Source of the DNA: Ananas comosus
Taxonomy: Eukaryota; Streptophyta; Magnoliopsida; Poales; Bromeliaceae
Assembly: GCF_001540865.1 (NCBI RefSeq)
Contig: NC_033621.1
Location: 14,760,716-14,824,715, forward strand
Reading direction: 5' to 3'
Length of the DNA: 64,000 nucleotides
Part shown: one piece after another, positions 22,959 through 34,922 of the stretch
Layout: the number at the start of each line of letters is the position of its first letter
Numbering within the stretch: position 1 is the first letter of the stretch
Notes under the pieces: model-generated
The model's database searches: none
Told to the model about the DNA's origin: nothing
Seen by the model: the letters and a program-made list of their open reading frames with translations, nothing else
Position numbers and translations under genes: made by a program

Positions 22959-24156
22959 CACATGCACATGCACACGCACAAAACCAAACACTCCCAAACA
23001 AAAGGATCCTCACAGCTTAGCTGCTACGCGCAGGAGGAGGCAACCCCGTGTCCTACCGTAATAGATCGAGCAGCTATCGCACACAGATCGATTCAGCATC
23101 AACACAATATCCTCATGGGAGGGGCCCCCGTTCTTGTACGTACTATTCTGGGTCCCCCTCTCTCCCGGACTTGAAGCTTCAGATATGTTTCTGAGATTAG
23201 ACAACACAAAACAGCTAATGTAACGTTTCCACTGCCTCACCTATGAAAGGTCAGGTTCAAAAGCAACACGAGAGGGGTGAGAAAAAGGGAGAGACAAAAG
23301 AGCTCCTATGATTTCTCTCTGATTTGTTTGCGCGTTTAGAAGAAAAGACCAACAGGGTAGGGTCTCAATAATGTCAAACATGTCTCAAGCAGAGTATAAT
23401 GATGCCCTAAAGGTTGCAATGATGCCTTTCTCCTGCACCATGCTGTGCTGACCAATCATGTTTGATACATCGCCTTGGATGCATCTTGTCGGCCAGCTGG
23501 TTCTGTTTGTTCTGTTTGAATATAACTATTTAACGAAATAATAAAAATATATTTTTAAAATTTTATGGCACGAAAATTTGTTAATTTTTATTCTATTAAG
23601 GTCGCTCACCAACTTATAATAATCCGGCGGAATAATAAGCTTAATATTGAGACTTTTACTTTTGCGACCTAGAAAGCTTTTCTTTATTTGAAGTTTGTTA
23701 TATTAAGAGTTTATAATTTAATAGTTTTACATCTAGTAAATACAAAAGAGTAGAAGAGTTGATATATACATATACTAGCTAGTAGGTCTATATCTAAGAA
23801 GTTTAAACTTTTTGGTAAGAATTATCTATTTTAAAGATAGATATAAGTTCAGCTATAAGCAATAACTAAATCAATTTTACGTTTGGATAAGAATTGGATT
23901 GTTCTTGAAATAAGAGAAATAGCGATTAAGTAGATAAGATAGAATAAAAATGATAATGGCCAGTTATAAATAAAAAATAATGATATTACCCTCCCATTAT
24001 ATTTCAATTTATTTTTAAATTTTATATTTATATTTTAATTTGAAAAAGTTCTATTAAATATGTTATAATTTTGGGTTCATGTGAGTCAGTATTGGGCCTA
24101 AAATTTTTTAACATGTTATGTTTCGTTTGGGATTAATAGTAGGGAGATTGCGTTAA

Positions 24157-24657
24157 GGGGCCATTTGATTAGATGTAATTATAAATGCAATATAGTTAGA
24201 GATGCATGCAGTTAGAAATACAACAGTTACAACTACATGAATTTAGAAATACAACAGTTACAACTACATGAATCATGTTTGGTTGGATGTAGTAGAAAGC
24301 GCTGTAAGTATAAATAATTTGTTTGGTTGCATATAGTTGAGAATTAATTTTTAAAATTTTATTATTTTATATATATGATGGTGAGATTACCTCCAATTAA
24401 TGTAACAAAAGAAAATAATTTTTATTTAAAAAATATTAAGGAGGTAAGCATACCTTTTATTTAAAGTTACTCTCTCCAATTGCTGTAGTTGGAACTACGG
24501 CCAATTTTGGCGTAGTTCGAACTGTTGCAGTTGGGCCTCCTCCTGCAGTTCCTACTGCAGTAGTTGGAGTTAAATACATCAAACCAAACACGAAATTTGT
24601 ATTTACATGCAGTTATAACTGTAGTGCAGTTGCAACTACATGCAACCAAACGACCCC
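24157..24657. mobile_element. Tourist-like MITE, 501 bp (copy 2)
   Basis: Duplicate of 15855-16355, same length, with target duplication TAA at 24154-24156 and 24658-24660. Confidence 0.85.
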
Positions 24658-25324
24658 TAAGTGTGGTGAGAAAGCATGATGGGAAAATAACTTGTTTGTT
24701 TTTGTACGCGTAATATTTCGTTCCACAGATTGCAATAAGTCGGTTGCCATATATTTTCTGTGCTCCCACCAAAGAATATAGAAGCATATCTCTTTATGCT
24801 TTTACGTCAACTCCATTTTATCTAATAGCGTCAAATGGTCTCAATACCAAACTAAGTCTTAATCCACTGCAAATATTGACTTTTTGCATTTTATTCTCTT
24901 TGATAGCATTATGCAGAGAACTCCCCTTAGTCTTGTTTTATCTTCCATAAAATGTATAAAAAAAAAAGAGAAGCTAAAATAACATTCGAAATTACTATAC
25001 GTCTTGCAATTTTTTTTTTCTAAAAAAATATCCAGATGTCTTTTCTTTACTCATCCTTGTAATCAACTTAGAGCTTTTTCTTTTCTCTCTCTCTTTTCTC
25101 TTTTTTTTTTTCTTTTTTTTTTTTTCCACCTACTCTATTGCCGTAAGAGAGAAAATAATTGTAAGCTGGTTAAAGGGGCAAAACTAAAAAAAAGAAAAAA
25201 GAAAAGAAAAGAGAAACTAGTATGCAACTTTTTCATCACATAAAAAGTGTGGTGGGTATTTAATTAAAATGGTATTTTGAGATTTTTGTATAGTTTTGAA
25301 ATTTTTCTATAGTTTTATAAAGAA

Positions 25325-25836
25325 ATAATTGTTTATATATCTCTCAAAACATCGAAAATGTCTTATTTATCCCAATTTTTTTTTTCTTTTCAATATACCA
25401 CTCATATGTTCTTCCGTTATTCCAAAATATCCCCTACAGTTACCATCTGTTAAGTTAACTTCGGTTAAACGTGAGATATTTACTAGAGTTAAGAAAAATT
25501 AAAATGTTTTTGTTACCCTTAACTTAAGGATAAATAAGAAATATTAGTGATGGTAGAAGTGTATATATATTTGAAAAGACTAAAAATTAAAATAATTTTT
25601 ATGCCCTAACTTAAGGGCAAATAAGAAAAGTTGGTGATGATAGAAGAGTATATTTGAAAGGACAAAATAGTAATTTTATATACATATCAGCTATTGCTAA
25701 CAGTTTATTAATATAATTTATCTTTAGGGGTATATTTGAAATAGGTTGGAATGTAAAAAAAGTTTTTTCAATATTAGCTTTTAAAAAAGGTAAATCAAAA
25801 AGTCGAAAATTTTTCAGGAGTATATAAGTAATTAAC
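25325..25836. mobile_element. MITE with long imperfect inverted repeats (copy 2)
   Basis: Duplicate of 17021-17893 without the internal 359-bp insertion. Confidence 0.45.
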
Positions 25837-26139
25837 CTTTTATAAATGCATAATTTATAATAGAGGATTACGTGATAACAACATAAAAATTAAGGAGAGT
25901 TTTGGGCATATTTTTATTTTCTACGATAATATATTCAGGAAGGTTTTAGTTACTAATTCTTGAATATAAATATTAAATTTCACCATTTTTTCCGGTAGAT
26001 TAAGTGTTTGGAAAACAATCTTCTTTTAGTCTCTTAACATGACATCAGAGTAGAAGAACCTGATCAAGTTCGAGCCTCGATTCTTTTGTACAACTTAACA
26101 CTAGCAACACTAAGATTGAAAACTCAAATATCATGTATA

Positions 26140-26168
26140 CTAGTGAAGGACCCGCGCATTGCGACGGA
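26140..26168 (-). mobile_element. Helitron-like 3' end (copy 2)
   Basis: Duplicate of 18192-18222, with hairpin arms CCCGCGC/GCGACGG and CTAG. Confidence 0.4.
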
Positions 26169-26176
26169 ATAATTTC

Positions 26177-26207
<31 letters not shown>

Positions 26208-27405
26208 GTAAAAAAAAGGGTCAAGGAATTATATAAAAAAAAGCAACCGAAGAATAAGCAACTATTTCTACAATAAAAAATATATAAGAATAAATTCTAA
26301 GAAGACTAAAAGAATAAGGAAAAAAACTATACGAATTTGTTATCTTGACTATTAAAAAATAGTATTGATCTATGCGATAAAATTTTATATTTATTTGTTA
26401 TATTGACTATTAAAAAATAAATTTAATTTATGCGATAAAATTTTACACTTGATATAGGCAAAAATAAAAATAAATGTTAAGAAAAAAAAAATTAAGAGAG
26501 AGAGGGAGTGAGAGTGTTGAGAGGAAAAAATTAAAAGAGAGAGAGAGAGAGAGAGAGAGTGTGTGTGTGAAAAAAAAAAAAGAGATAGAAAAAAAAAAAA
26601 GAAAAAGAGGTGGGGCCCACCAGCCCCCCCATAACCCAGGGAGAGCATCTTTAGGCTCTTTAGGCTTTCCTTTTATTTACTGTATAGATAAGGGACAATT
26701 CATATGTATGTACCTAACCAACTGTATTAGAAGCAAGAAAAGTGACTAGAGACAAAACAATAAATTAAGCGATCAAGTAGATTGAATGCTTTGAGATCTC
26801 TTTGTTTAGGAGGCAAGAACATGAAATAGAGTTTTAATGAATGAGCATTTTGAAATCAAAATGGCTGAAGGTTTCAAAATAGTCATAATTTAAAAGGCTA
26901 ATCAAAAGTTAGTTGACTGATCAGTTCACTCAATTGATTCAGTTCCAACATAGTAGTTTGATTTGGCACCAGGAAAGCTAATTGGTTTTGTGTATATATA
27001 GGATTACATGTTGATTTGGCCCAAACTTGATCCGTTAATGACTTCACGTGCTCAATTATCACAATTCTATCAATTCTCTCGTATTCCCAGATACAAATTC
27101 ATGTGGTCTAACTTAAATTCCTCGCTTTTAAGATCTTCCTAGAACAAATTTTTAACCTAAAAATGAAGGTCCACTTTGTTGAATGCAATAAAAACACGCC
27201 TTTCTCTATAGGAGTTTAATCTTTTTGCGAGATTAAATTTAGTTACCTAACATTGCATAGTAAGAGGTGGTCTAAACTTCAAATCTCATCAAATTTTTAA
27301 TCTTATTCAATTTTCTTACAACATGTCAAGTCCACATCACAGGTCCGAGCCCGAACGCGAGGACTATGGAATATGCTAAGACATCAGGGGATATGTTGCA
27401 TAAGT

Positions 27406-27572
27406 TTTTTTTTTTTTTTTTTTTTTTGAGAGAGAAAGATAGCATGCTACCCGCTTTGTTTATTTTATTTATAAATAAACTTAGCTGAAAATGTGAATCA
27501 ACTAGGATTCGAACTTGGGTCTCGAATACCAACCATCAAACCTTTTTGCCACTTGCACTAGGGACGGTCGGT
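27406..27572 (-). mobile_element. tRNA-derived SINE (copy 2)
   Basis: Duplicate of the SINE at 19504-19680, with the same ATATGTTGCATAAG flanks (27391 onward and 27573-27588). This insertion therefore predates the duplication or haplotype split. Confidence 0.9.
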
Positions 27573-27910
27573 ATATGTTGCATAAGTTAAAAGCATAGCA
27601 CGAGGTGTTAACTTCAAAACCCAAAAAGCTTCTATTCTTATTCAATTTTATCATAAAATATAAGCCAAGTCTACATCATGGGCCAAAGCCCAAAACGAGA
27701 GGAGAATCGAATATGCTAAGAACTGAGGAAATATGTTGTATATATTAAAGTGCCAATCTCAAGCGCTTAAGCTTTTAGAAAAAAAAATTGGTTTACACAG
27801 TTTGATTAACTTCTACTATAAATTGACGTCCTTATATTTTGATGTCTTTAAGTTAATTGATAAACTATAGGAGGAACCCTCTCTTTATATTTTGAAATCT
27901 TATAAGACTA

Positions 27911-28583
27911 TGTCGGGAAGACTTATAGCGAAGGAAGTGCAGGATTGAATCATCCTTCTCTTTCAATTGCTTATCAAATCGCCGATCAGGATACACCTAA
28001 TAGAGATCATGCGACAATTCCGCTACTCAAAAGCATCATGATCATCACATAGGGCACAGAGAGAGGAGGAAGAGAATCGAGAAAGTGGGAATGTGTTACT
28101 GTTCAAAAATTATCATAACTTATGTTGGAAGTCGGTGTTTTGTTCAACCGGTACCCAAGGGCAGATTCTGCTCGAGTTATGATTGTTATTATGCTTGTGA
28201 TATGTGTTTTGTGTTTGTGTTTTGTTTGTTGTATAGTGTTAAGTGTTATGTAATTGTGTTTTGTTTGCTGTATTGTCCGCTTCTGTTTTGTTCTCTTTTT
28301 TCAATTGGGGATCGTTTAGGGGACCTTTTGTTGGCCGTCCCAAGTCTGTTGTGGGTTGCAGTGCTAAAAAGCACCTTGTAATCTTTGACAGACCTCTATA
28401 AAATAGGGTATATTTTTGTTTAATAAAAAAAAATAATAATAATAACTTCCTAAATATACACGATGAGATGGGGATGGTTTTCGTAATGGTTCCCTCTGAG
28501 CCACATTCTCTTTTGAACAAGTGCCCTATTAGGCTAACTAGTTTAGGCTGACCTGCTATAGGCGCCAGACGTACCTAAAAACA
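27911..28583 (-). mobile_element. Degenerate LTR, family X (copy 2), with LINE insertion
   Basis: Duplicate of 20026-20698 with the same internal poly-A retroposon. Confidence 0.55.
28122..28440 (+). mobile_element. 5'-truncated LINE-like retroposon (copy 2)
   Basis: Duplicate of 20237-20553; its A-rich tail has become AAATAATAATAAT. Confidence 0.55.
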
Positions 28584-29582
28584 TAACTAATTAACATTCC
28601 TCCCTCATGTAGCAGGTAGACAATCCTCAATTCGTACAGATTATTATTCATACAAGATAATAAAATGCATGGCCAATGAGCACCTATAAGAACAGGGAAC
28701 TCTATACTAGAAGTCTAAGTAGACCGGTGTAGAGAGATAAACCTTTTAGTGTCTCATTATGCTCAAACATTCAATTGGATCATAGTCATATCATGACTCC
28801 TGCCAAGTGGACTCGCTCGCGCACATGCAACAGACTCGTTGAACGGGTAAGGTTCCTTTTATCTGTACGAAGAGAAAATATACACCAACCTGTATAGCAC
28901 ATACACGATATAGGTATAATAGAGTATCAGAGTAAATAACTTCTAAATTAAATTGATTATAATTTTTAGCTTCTTTAAAGTTACAACTTTAAATCCCAAA
29001 ACATTACATAGTTTTGTTGATTACACTCTAGACCAACTCAGTAATATCTAGCTAGCTTGCACCGCCCTTACTGCGATCCCGCGCCTCGCCGACAGTAGAA
29101 AGATCTGAAAAGCAATAAAATCAATGGGGTGATCACAACTACCGGAAGTGACACTTTACACTTACTCGATTCAAAGAAGGCATTAGTAGAATGATAATAA
29201 TAATAAAACCTACTATTACCACAACAGTAATGCACGAAAGGAAGTACAACTACTATGCCTGAAACATGTATAATATGCCACAATAATTTATTATGTTATT
29301 CGCCTACATGATTGTTGCAATCTATTCTTAACACCGACCAACCATTTGGTTTGGTTCCTCTTCATACTGAAAACCTCATGGATAGTCGATGGCGATCGAC
29401 ATATCTCCAATCTGTATGCAATTGGAGTCGAGGAAAATCGACATCTCCAAGTACAGGATAGCGAGTCAAGGGTGATTCCGTTATGGAGTTGGGAGTCGAG
29501 GTTGATTGACATTTTCCAAAGAGATATTTCCAAAAAGTCGCGACTTACATCTTAGTTATACCTTTAGTTCTCATGACTTCTA

Positions 29583-30201
29583 GGGTGCGTTTGGTTCGCA
29601 TTATGAAAGATTAGTAGGAATAAAAGATATCCGAAAATCTTATTCCTATTCATCCTATTACTAAGAATGTGGAATTTCTATGTTTGGTTCGCACGGTAAT
29701 ATTAATTAGCCATGTTATTTAATATTACAAAAAATATACAATTAATTAATTTATTTATTTATTTAATTTTAGCTAATGTTACCAAAAGTTTCAACATCTT
29801 TTTAAAAAAAGGGAGAGAGAGTATAAGATTTTCAGAGAGAGCATAATTAAAAAAATAGAAAATCGAAACTAGAGAGAGAAAAAAAAGTTGAATTTTAGAG
29901 AGAAAAATAAGTTTAGAGAGAAATATAAGGTTAGAGTGTAAAAAAAAATAATATCAATTAGCCGGTGGGTAAGAAAAAAGAAAGAGATTAGACATATTAT
30001 GATTACCTCAATCCATTAATATGAAGATACCCACCCTCCCTCAAGGGAATGAAATTAGTACTTTGGAGTGAATCTTATTCCCAAGTGAATCCAATATTAC
30101 CAACTAGATTATTTAGTGCGTTTAGCCAAACATCGTCATATTTTTTTATTTCCATTGGATTATTAGGAATCTTTAAAAGATAGCGTGAACCAAACACACC
30201 C
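29583..30201. mobile_element. Tourist-like MITE, 619 bp (copy 2, complete)
   Basis: Left end GGGTGCGTTTGGTTCGC; the reverse complement of the right end reads GGGTGTGTTTGGTTCACGC. Flanked by CTA at 29580-29582 and 30202-30204. Its ends are shared with the element at 11437-12289. The interior contains (GA)-rich tracts and no coding region. Confidence 0.8.
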
Positions 30202-30249
30202 CTAAGGTTATCTATCGATCACTCACATGTTCCTTTGAATCTAGCTTAA

Positions 30250-30405
30250 GTTTGTCTAGATATTCATGTGTCTCTATGTTCCACATCCTAGGTTCCATCC
30301 TAGTTCTAATACCATTATGATGTCATATATGCTTTGTCAAGATCTTCATGTGATTCTATGTTCCACATCCTAGGTCTAATGCCATTATGATGTCATGTAT
30401 GCTTC
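30250..30405. repeat. Tandem duplication of ~80 bp
   Basis: Two units share CTATGTTCCACATCCTAGGT and CCATTATGATGTCAT..ATGCTT (about 30256-30333 and 30339-30404). The second lacks a short piece. Confidence 0.75.
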
Positions 30406-30574
30406 AAGGGTCACAAAATACTTTATTTATATATTGCATGTGTTCCTACATTAACATGGCAAATGGGTTAAAAAAACCTATTTCCTAGGTCAAGGCCCCT
30501 AGTCCATAAGACCTCTCAAATATCATTACATGCGCATAAATCTCCTTTTAGTCTGCACTGTATATATATATATA

Positions 30575-30790
30575 TATATAATTGATCTAAAATACTTTTA
30601 GAAACACTAATTCCTTGGTGCTTCTAAGTTTCTAACCCTTAGATCTACTCCTTGATTACTAATAGCCCTTGGATCAAACACTATTCCACCTACCACCATC
30701 ATCCCAATCTTACATCTCTCCTTCCAATGGCTAAAAACTTAAAAGCACCACCCTCTTGGTGCTTTTGAGAGTATTCTAACTCAACTATAT
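30575..30790. mobile_element. MITE between (TA)n tracts
   Basis: Left end CTAAAATACTTTTAGAAACAC and inverted right end (GTATTCTAACTC) flank GGTGCTTCTAAG / CTTAAAAGCACC arms. Runs of TATATA lie on both sides (about 30556-30575 and 30785-30801), as in Micron-like MITEs that insert in TA microsatellites. Related to 54004-54190. Confidence 0.5.
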
Positions 30791-30801
30791 ATATATATAC
30801 T

Positions 30802-31858
30802 TAAAAGCTCTTGGATCTACTCCTTGATTACTCAACTACTCAACTATTTTATATTTTTTTTCACCCTTTCTTCTTTTTTTCATATGCACTTTATTAGTAA
30901 ATTCTGATCATCACTATCTATTGGTGAAAACAGAACTGGAGGTACCAATCTTCTTAATTTTCAATATCTTGCTTTTCTTGCTTCTCTTTAGCAAATATAC
31001 AATTTTAAAATTATACTTTCATTGTTTTTTAAATATTTATAAGATAATAACATTTTCAATGCATTGTTATTGTGTTATATAATAAATTATTTGCCTCTAA
31101 TGCTAAGAATTAGAATTCCTGTACTTAATTTCTCATGCAACTCAAGGCCAGTAAATATTGTTGCAGAAACAAATAATGTACCCTCTAAATAGCCCTAATA
31201 TCTAATAATTTGATAAGAATTTAACAAACTATAGTTCAAAATATTATAGTTTATTATTTTATATGCACGTATTATTTTATTATTATATGAAAAAGAATAA
31301 ATTAAAATTAAGGTAGAGTTACATATTCATTTTTAAGACAACATCTAAGACGAAAATATTGATGTAACAATTTCCTGCATCGGACGATTACTTACTAGAT
31401 CTTAAACTATACTATGCATCCTTATAAAATATTTTTTTTGAATCAATAAATTTTATAAAATAATTCAGATATTTTAAGTTAAGAAAAATGTTATTCGGTA
31501 ATGTAGTTTTGAGATCATGTAAATATTGGAAACTAAATTAAAGAAATAAAATCAATTTAAATTTTAAATTTTAAATTATTTTTATTTTAAAATTTTAAAA
31601 GTATAGTTATAATTCCATGCATTGCATAAAAGCTATATTTATTTTGGTTTTTCCAACTGTCTTTTCATCTTATTTGAGTTGTTTCTTTTCCTTTCTTAAA
31701 AATTACATTTACTTTATCTTTTTTAATGATCCTTTGTCTTCTGTTATATTTACTCGGTTTTTTTTTTTTTCTCAGTTGCCCTTTGCCTTATGTCCGTAAG
31801 AGATGAGATTAGAGAGATGAGGGAATACGGAGGGCCCAAAATCCTACCCTAGAAGTGG
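30802..31858. other. Unassigned AT-rich sequence
   Basis: No terminal repeats or domains. A 60-residue open frame near 31617-31799 is hydrophobic and T-rich and unlikely to be coding. Confidence 0.35.
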
Positions 31859-31859
31859 T

Positions 31860-32230
31860 TGAACGTTTACAACTACGAGAACCCTAAGAAGATATGCCAT
31901 AAAGATGAGGTTACGGTGCATAAGAAGCAGCTCAAGCGTGAGCAATCCTGCCACCACGGTGCCGAGTTCCGCCTCGAGTGCCTCCGCCAAGTCTGCAGCC
32001 TCGCCATTGTCCCCTCCTCCTCTGCCACTGTCATCGCCGCCGCCACTGTGTCGGAAGAGATGGCGCCGCCCTTCAATTCAGGGCACATCAACCTCTTCGA
32101 CGGTGTCCTGGACTTCGCATTCTTTGCTGCCCAGGACGAGAGCAAAAGGCCACTGAGAGGTAAGGAAGGGGCCAATAGGGGCTGCAAAAATCTTAAGAGG
32201 CAGCAGACGAAGGAAAAACAATACTATTGA
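31860..32230 (+). pseudogene. Gene-like GC-rich fragment, possibly captured
   Basis: A GC-rich island of about 350 bases in AT-rich surroundings is open in all three plus frames. The longest is 31859-32230 (123 codons), with peptides such as CHKDEVTVHKKQLKREQ and HINLFDGVLDFAFFAAQDE that look protein-like. I do not recognise the family. A Helitron-like terminus lies 290 bases downstream, and Helitrons often carry captured exon pieces. No promoter, splice sites or complete domain were identified. Confidence 0.35.
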
Positions 32231-32485
32231 GTAAAGAAACGGTATTGTTTTGTTATCAGTACAAAGTATTATATTTCGAAACAGTGTATATAATACTGTG
32301 ACTTCGTAGATGATTTCATATTGGGATCTTTCAAAGTTGCATTTGGCTGCGACAAGATCGCACACTCAAATTCATTCAACTTTCACTAGATAAATAATAA
32401 ATTTTATTTTCTATCTTCTTTTGGGGTGGGTAAATAGTAAATTTTTTTATGTATATTTTGTATTCTATATTGTTTTTTCTAAAAA

Positions 32486-32520
32486 AAATTTCCGCCGCAT
32501 CGCGCGGATCCCTACGCTAG
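32486..32520 (+). mobile_element. Helitron-like 3' end
   Basis: CCGCCGCATCGCGCGG (stem CCGC/GCGG) is followed 9 bases later by CTAG at 32517-32520 and then T. This is the best of the Helitron-type termini in the window. No Rep/helicase sequence found; the element would be non-autonomous. Confidence 0.5.
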
Positions 32521-33107
32521 TATTCTATAAATACACTTTCTTCATGAATCCCTTGAAGAAGGATTTCTACATGATCAAGAGTCAAGATATCTGGTCCAAG
32601 ATCTCACTCCATCCTCGAGGCAGCTTTTCTAAAATCATATATATCATGACTTCTCTATTTATTCTAAGGATGGTTTCTTCTCTATTAAACCAAGTATATT
32701 TTTCGTTTAGAGATTGTTATAAATTGTTCATATATTTGATGTGTTCATTAATTTACTGTGTCGGCGTTTGGTCTCATCCAAGTATCAAGATTTGTCCGTA
32801 TAAATTGGGCACGCAATAATTCTCCATTTTCACTAGAAATGCATATATATACAAAATTAGTAAGTACTCATTTTATTAATAAAATATTTGAATTTTAGAA
32901 TAAAAACAAATCTAAATTTTAACACGACAAAAGTTAGAGCACAAAAAGTTTATAATTTTCAGAAGTATATACAATTTTTTATGACATTTAGGAAAAAGAA
33001 TAAGTAATACTATTTTACAAACTTATAATAAAAGGAAAGTTTTCGGTTGGTAAGAGGGAACAAATAAAGCCATTGTGGTTTACTTTGGTTTCAAATCCTA
33101 CATATAT

Positions 33108-33262
33108 AAATTTTTTTTTTGAGAGATAAGTGGCATACTACCCGCTTGGTTTATTTCATTTAGAAATAAACTTAGCTGGAAATGTGAATCAATTAGGATT
33201 CAAACTTGGGTTTCGGGTACCAACCACGAAACCCTTTGCCGCTTGCTCTAGGGACGGTCGGT
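33108..33262 (-). mobile_element. tRNA-derived SINE
   Basis: T-run, GAGAGATAAGTGGCATACTACCC, TTATTTCATTTAGAAATAA and the head GGGACGGTCGGT in minus orientation. Target duplication AAATCCTACATATAT at 33093-33107 and 33263-33277. Confidence 0.9.
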
Positions 33263-33467
33263 AAATCCTACATATATTACTCTTTTTTACATATGCGTAA
33301 ACGAAAAATAGCAATGGGTTGGGCTATGGGTTCCCATGGCCCAGTTAGGCTTGTGGGCCTTCATGCTGGGCCTAAGATCCATGGCCCAATGCCATGGAGT
33401 ACAAATCATTGAAAAAAATGTAGTAATTTTTCCAAATTAGCAAAAATATCGTTTTAACTTGCCAATA

Positions 33468-33632
33468 CTATACCAACCGTCCCTAAAGCAAGTGGTAAAA
33501 AGCTTGGTGGTTGGTACCCGAGACCCAAGTTCGAATCCTAGTTGATTCACATTTCTAGCTAAGTTTATTTCTAAATGAAATAAACGAAGCGGGTAGCGTG
33601 CTATCTATCTCTCAAAAAAAAAAAAAAAAAAA
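33468..33632 (+). mobile_element. tRNA-derived SINE, plus orientation
   Basis: Head CCGTCCCTAAAGCAAGTGG; A-box-like GTGGTAAAAAGC; B box GTTCGAATCC (near 33530), matching the Pol III consensus GWTCRANNC; body ending CTATCTCTC plus about 20 A. Target duplication AACTTGCCAATA at 33456-33467 and 33633-33644. This copy gives the cleanest boundaries for the family. Confidence 0.92.
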
Positions 33633-33763
33633 AACTTGCCAATAAGATTCTCTGAAATAAAAAATAATCATCTATAATTCAAAATATCAAGAAAGAACGT
33701 TTACAATTTAGAAAATCAAATTTCACCAATCGATGAAAGAAGATAGGACAATGGCAAACACTC

Positions 33764-33776
33764 GTCTCCGATACCA
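33764..33776 (-). other. Retrotransposon primer-binding site (initiator Met tRNA type)
   Basis: On the minus strand reads TGGTATCGGAGAC, two bases from the LTR edge. The usual plant sequence is TGGTATCAGAGC. It fixes the LTR to its right as a minus-strand 5' LTR. Confidence 0.6.
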
Positions 33777-33777
33777 A

Positions 33778-34922
33778 TATTAGAAGGACTTACAGCGAAA
33801 GAAGCATAGGATTGGATTGTCCTTCTCTTTCAGTTGCTCAACATATCACTGGTTGGGATGCGCCAACTAGAGATCACGCCACAATTTCACCACTCAAAAG
33901 CTTCTAGATCATTGCGTAGGGCAAAGAGAGAGGAGAGAGAGATTCGAGAGAGTGAGAATGTAGGACTGATGAAAAATTATCATAACTTTCTATTGGATTT
34001 TATTAGATTTTTATGATTTAAAACTTGTTAAGGCCTCTTGAGAGCTCAATAAATGTTAATGGGCCGCTTGGGGAGCCTAACTAAAATTTTTATGTGAGAT
34101 GTTTAGTCTCACATTGGAAACCAAAAGGGTGTTTGTTGTTTTTATATATTGCTTTATTCTCAAGCTAGTTGCTCGGAAGAAATGAGAGTTATGCTCTCGT
34201 TTATATACCGGGCGGCGGCGGCGTGGTCCATACATCCGGTTTATTTTACTTTGTCGGTTTTATCTTTATTTTAATACTTATTTTTTTACTAATTCTAATC
34301 CTTAGCTTTATCAGTATAATCTTAGGCTTATCTTGTTATACACGGATTTGACGCGTTGAAGCAAGATTCTCGTCTAGGTTATAAATATAGGGCGAGGTTA
34401 CACGAGTTAATATATAACCCGAGCATACCTAAAGCCTCTCGTCTTTTTCTACTTTTTGGATTTTCGCCGAGTTTTCTTTTGCTGGATCTGAAGCTTATTG
34501 GGTTCATCTTGCGCCACCTTGAAAGCATGCCGACGAAGTGGAAAGTGACCGTTGTATCGCTAGGAGTAATTGTCGGGAAGCCTCACACGTGGAAGGACAA
34601 TTTCGCTTCTAGGACAGTGCTCTACACGTCTCGATCCACAGACCTTATCTAAACTTTTTCTTTACCGTTTTGTTATTTAATTTCGTTTCGAAATTTTCCT
34701 AAACCTATAATTAAATTTTCGAATTAATTTTTAAAGAATATTGTAATAAAAGATCAGAAAGTTTTTCCAACACTTTCCACATATAGAGTGAGATGGGGAC
34801 AATTTGCATAACCGTTCTATCTCACCCATATTCTCATTAGAACAAGCTAGTGCACTATTCGGCTAACAAGTTTGAGTCGACTAGCTCTAAGTGCCCGACT
34901 CATGAACATTAATTAATATTAT
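33778..34922 (-). mobile_element. 5' LTR of a decayed element, family X, split by a solo LTR
   Basis: 33778-33990 matches 20026-20236 (CTTATAGCGAAGGAAG-like start, GGCAAAGAGAGAGGA). 34773-34922 matches 20560-20698 (GATGAGATGGGGA-like, CTATTAGGCTAAC). The interruption at 33991-34772 is family R. The PBS at 33764-33776 supports the LTR identity. Confidence 0.6.
33991..34772 (+). mobile_element. Solo LTR, family R (782 bp)
   Basis: Ends TATTGGATT...TTTTTCCAACA, the first two bases presumably a changed TG. Target duplication CTTTC at 33986-33990 and 34773-34777. A CACATTGGAAACC motif and TTTATATATTGC near 34110-34150 look like an LTR promoter in the plus orientation. The second copy is at 54731-57445, opposite strand. 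Terminal TGTTGG/CCAACA is common in copia LTRs, but the family is unassigned. Open frames inside are incidental. Confidence 0.85.

Larger units (their letters stand above)
22959..30133. repeat. Large duplicated block, copy 2
   Basis: Near-identical to 14658-22308 but lacking the 359-bp insertion and the N/C-run. It continues past the point where copy 1 hits its gap, so it preserves the intact right end of the MITE at 29583-30201. Confidence 0.95.

Noticed and set aside
32421..32819. 132-codon plus-strand open frame
   Set aside because: Crosses the Helitron-like terminus, AT-rich, no domain; likely chance.
33520..33545. tRNA gene suggested by GTTCGAATCC
   Set aside because: The B box belongs to a SINE with poly-A tail and target duplications; no cloverleaf could be drawn.
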